DNA of 64,000 nt from the NCBI RefSeq assembly GCF_000281715.2, contig NZ_CP124576.1:3541501-3605500 (forward strand). The letters run 5' to 3'. Below the pieces are notes generated by a model. That model was not told the DNA's origin, did no database searches, and saw only the letters and a program-made list of their open reading frames with translations. The translations under genes and the position numbers were made by a program. Each line of letters begins with the position of its first letter. Within the stretch, counting starts at the first letter, position 1. Source of the DNA: Sphingobium sp. AP49 (lineage in GTDB: Bacteria; Pseudomonadota; Alphaproteobacteria; Sphingomonadales; Sphingomonadaceae). Positions 63,901-64,000 of the stretch are shown piece by piece.

Positions 63901-64000
63901 GCGACCTCGCGGATCGATGCCCGGCGCAGCGGCGCATTTTCGCGACGCGCAATCACCAGCATGCGGGCAATCACCTCCTGCTGCCAGGCCAGTTCCCGAT
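63897..64000 (-). CDS. motA: C-terminus of a MotA-like protein (partial)
   Basis: Only the last 34 codons are inside the window (RELAWQQEVIARMLVIARRE, then NAPLRRASIREVA). The gene ends by a four-base overlap with the MotB-like gene. Overlap with a stator B subunit and the basic cytosolic tail fit MotA, but the visible part is too short to prove it. Confidence 0.45.
   Translation of the reverse strand, partial: RELAWQQEVIARMLVIARRENAPLRRASIREVA

Overview
The window looks like the chromosome of a sphingomonad (Alphaproteobacteria, Sphingomonadaceae, most likely Sphingobium or a close relative). The signs are high GC with strong GC3, class II DAHP synthase, a CpdR-type response regulator, the fbc operon in the order Rieske, cytochrome b, cytochrome c1, alphaproteobacterial flagellin, and palindromic intergenic repeats of a kind common in this family. 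This assignment is inference from gene content; no database was searched.

Region 1 (1-36.5 kb) is mostly housekeeping. In order: the start of an outer-membrane transporter-like protein, a FUSC protein, polA, a GIY-YIG nuclease flanked by inverted repeats, a zinc-ribbon protein and a BI-1 family membrane protein. Next come a MerR/TipAS regulator with a classic 19-bp-spacer promoter, cysS, an exported TPR-CHAT protein, an LdhA-like dehydrogenase, a Rap1a-like protein, class II DAHP synthase, a cytochrome P450 with its own promoter/operator, and an acyltransferase-SGNH protein. These are followed by an N-formylglutamate amidohydrolase divergent from cpdR, dctA, tRNA-Val(GAC), a nucleosidase, a lipoprotein phosphodiesterase, apt, petABC, trmL-hemF-GNAT, lipB, queC-queE, hslO, argF and argD.

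Region 2 (36.6-64 kb) is a flagellar cluster. A long minus-strand run goes from a sigma-54 activator through fliEFGHIJKLMNOPQR and flhB, followed by an unrecognised small gene, fliD and fliS. A divergent plus-strand unit carries flagellin and then two osmoregulated periplasmic glucan genes (opgG, opgH). A second minus-strand run carries motA-like, motB-like, flgA, flgM, a flgN-like gene, a lytic transglycosylase, flhA and fliA. The promoter signals agree with a two-step hierarchy. Sigma-54 (-24/-12) elements lie before flgA and before the transglycosylase-flhA-fliA operon. Sigma-28 (FliA) promoters with an 11-bp spacer lie before flagellin, fliD and the small unknown gene.

The most notable observations are two single-base frameshifts of the same type, each a missing C in a C-run. 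One is in fliK, the hook-length gene. The other is in the sigma-28-driven unknown gene. Next are the nuclease unit bounded by inverted repeats and the tandem CGGCAA/TTGCCG palindromes between the sigma-54 activator and flagellin. I do not see a CRISPR array, prophage, insertion sequence or recognised defence island. Nothing here is clearly a wholly new multi-gene system.
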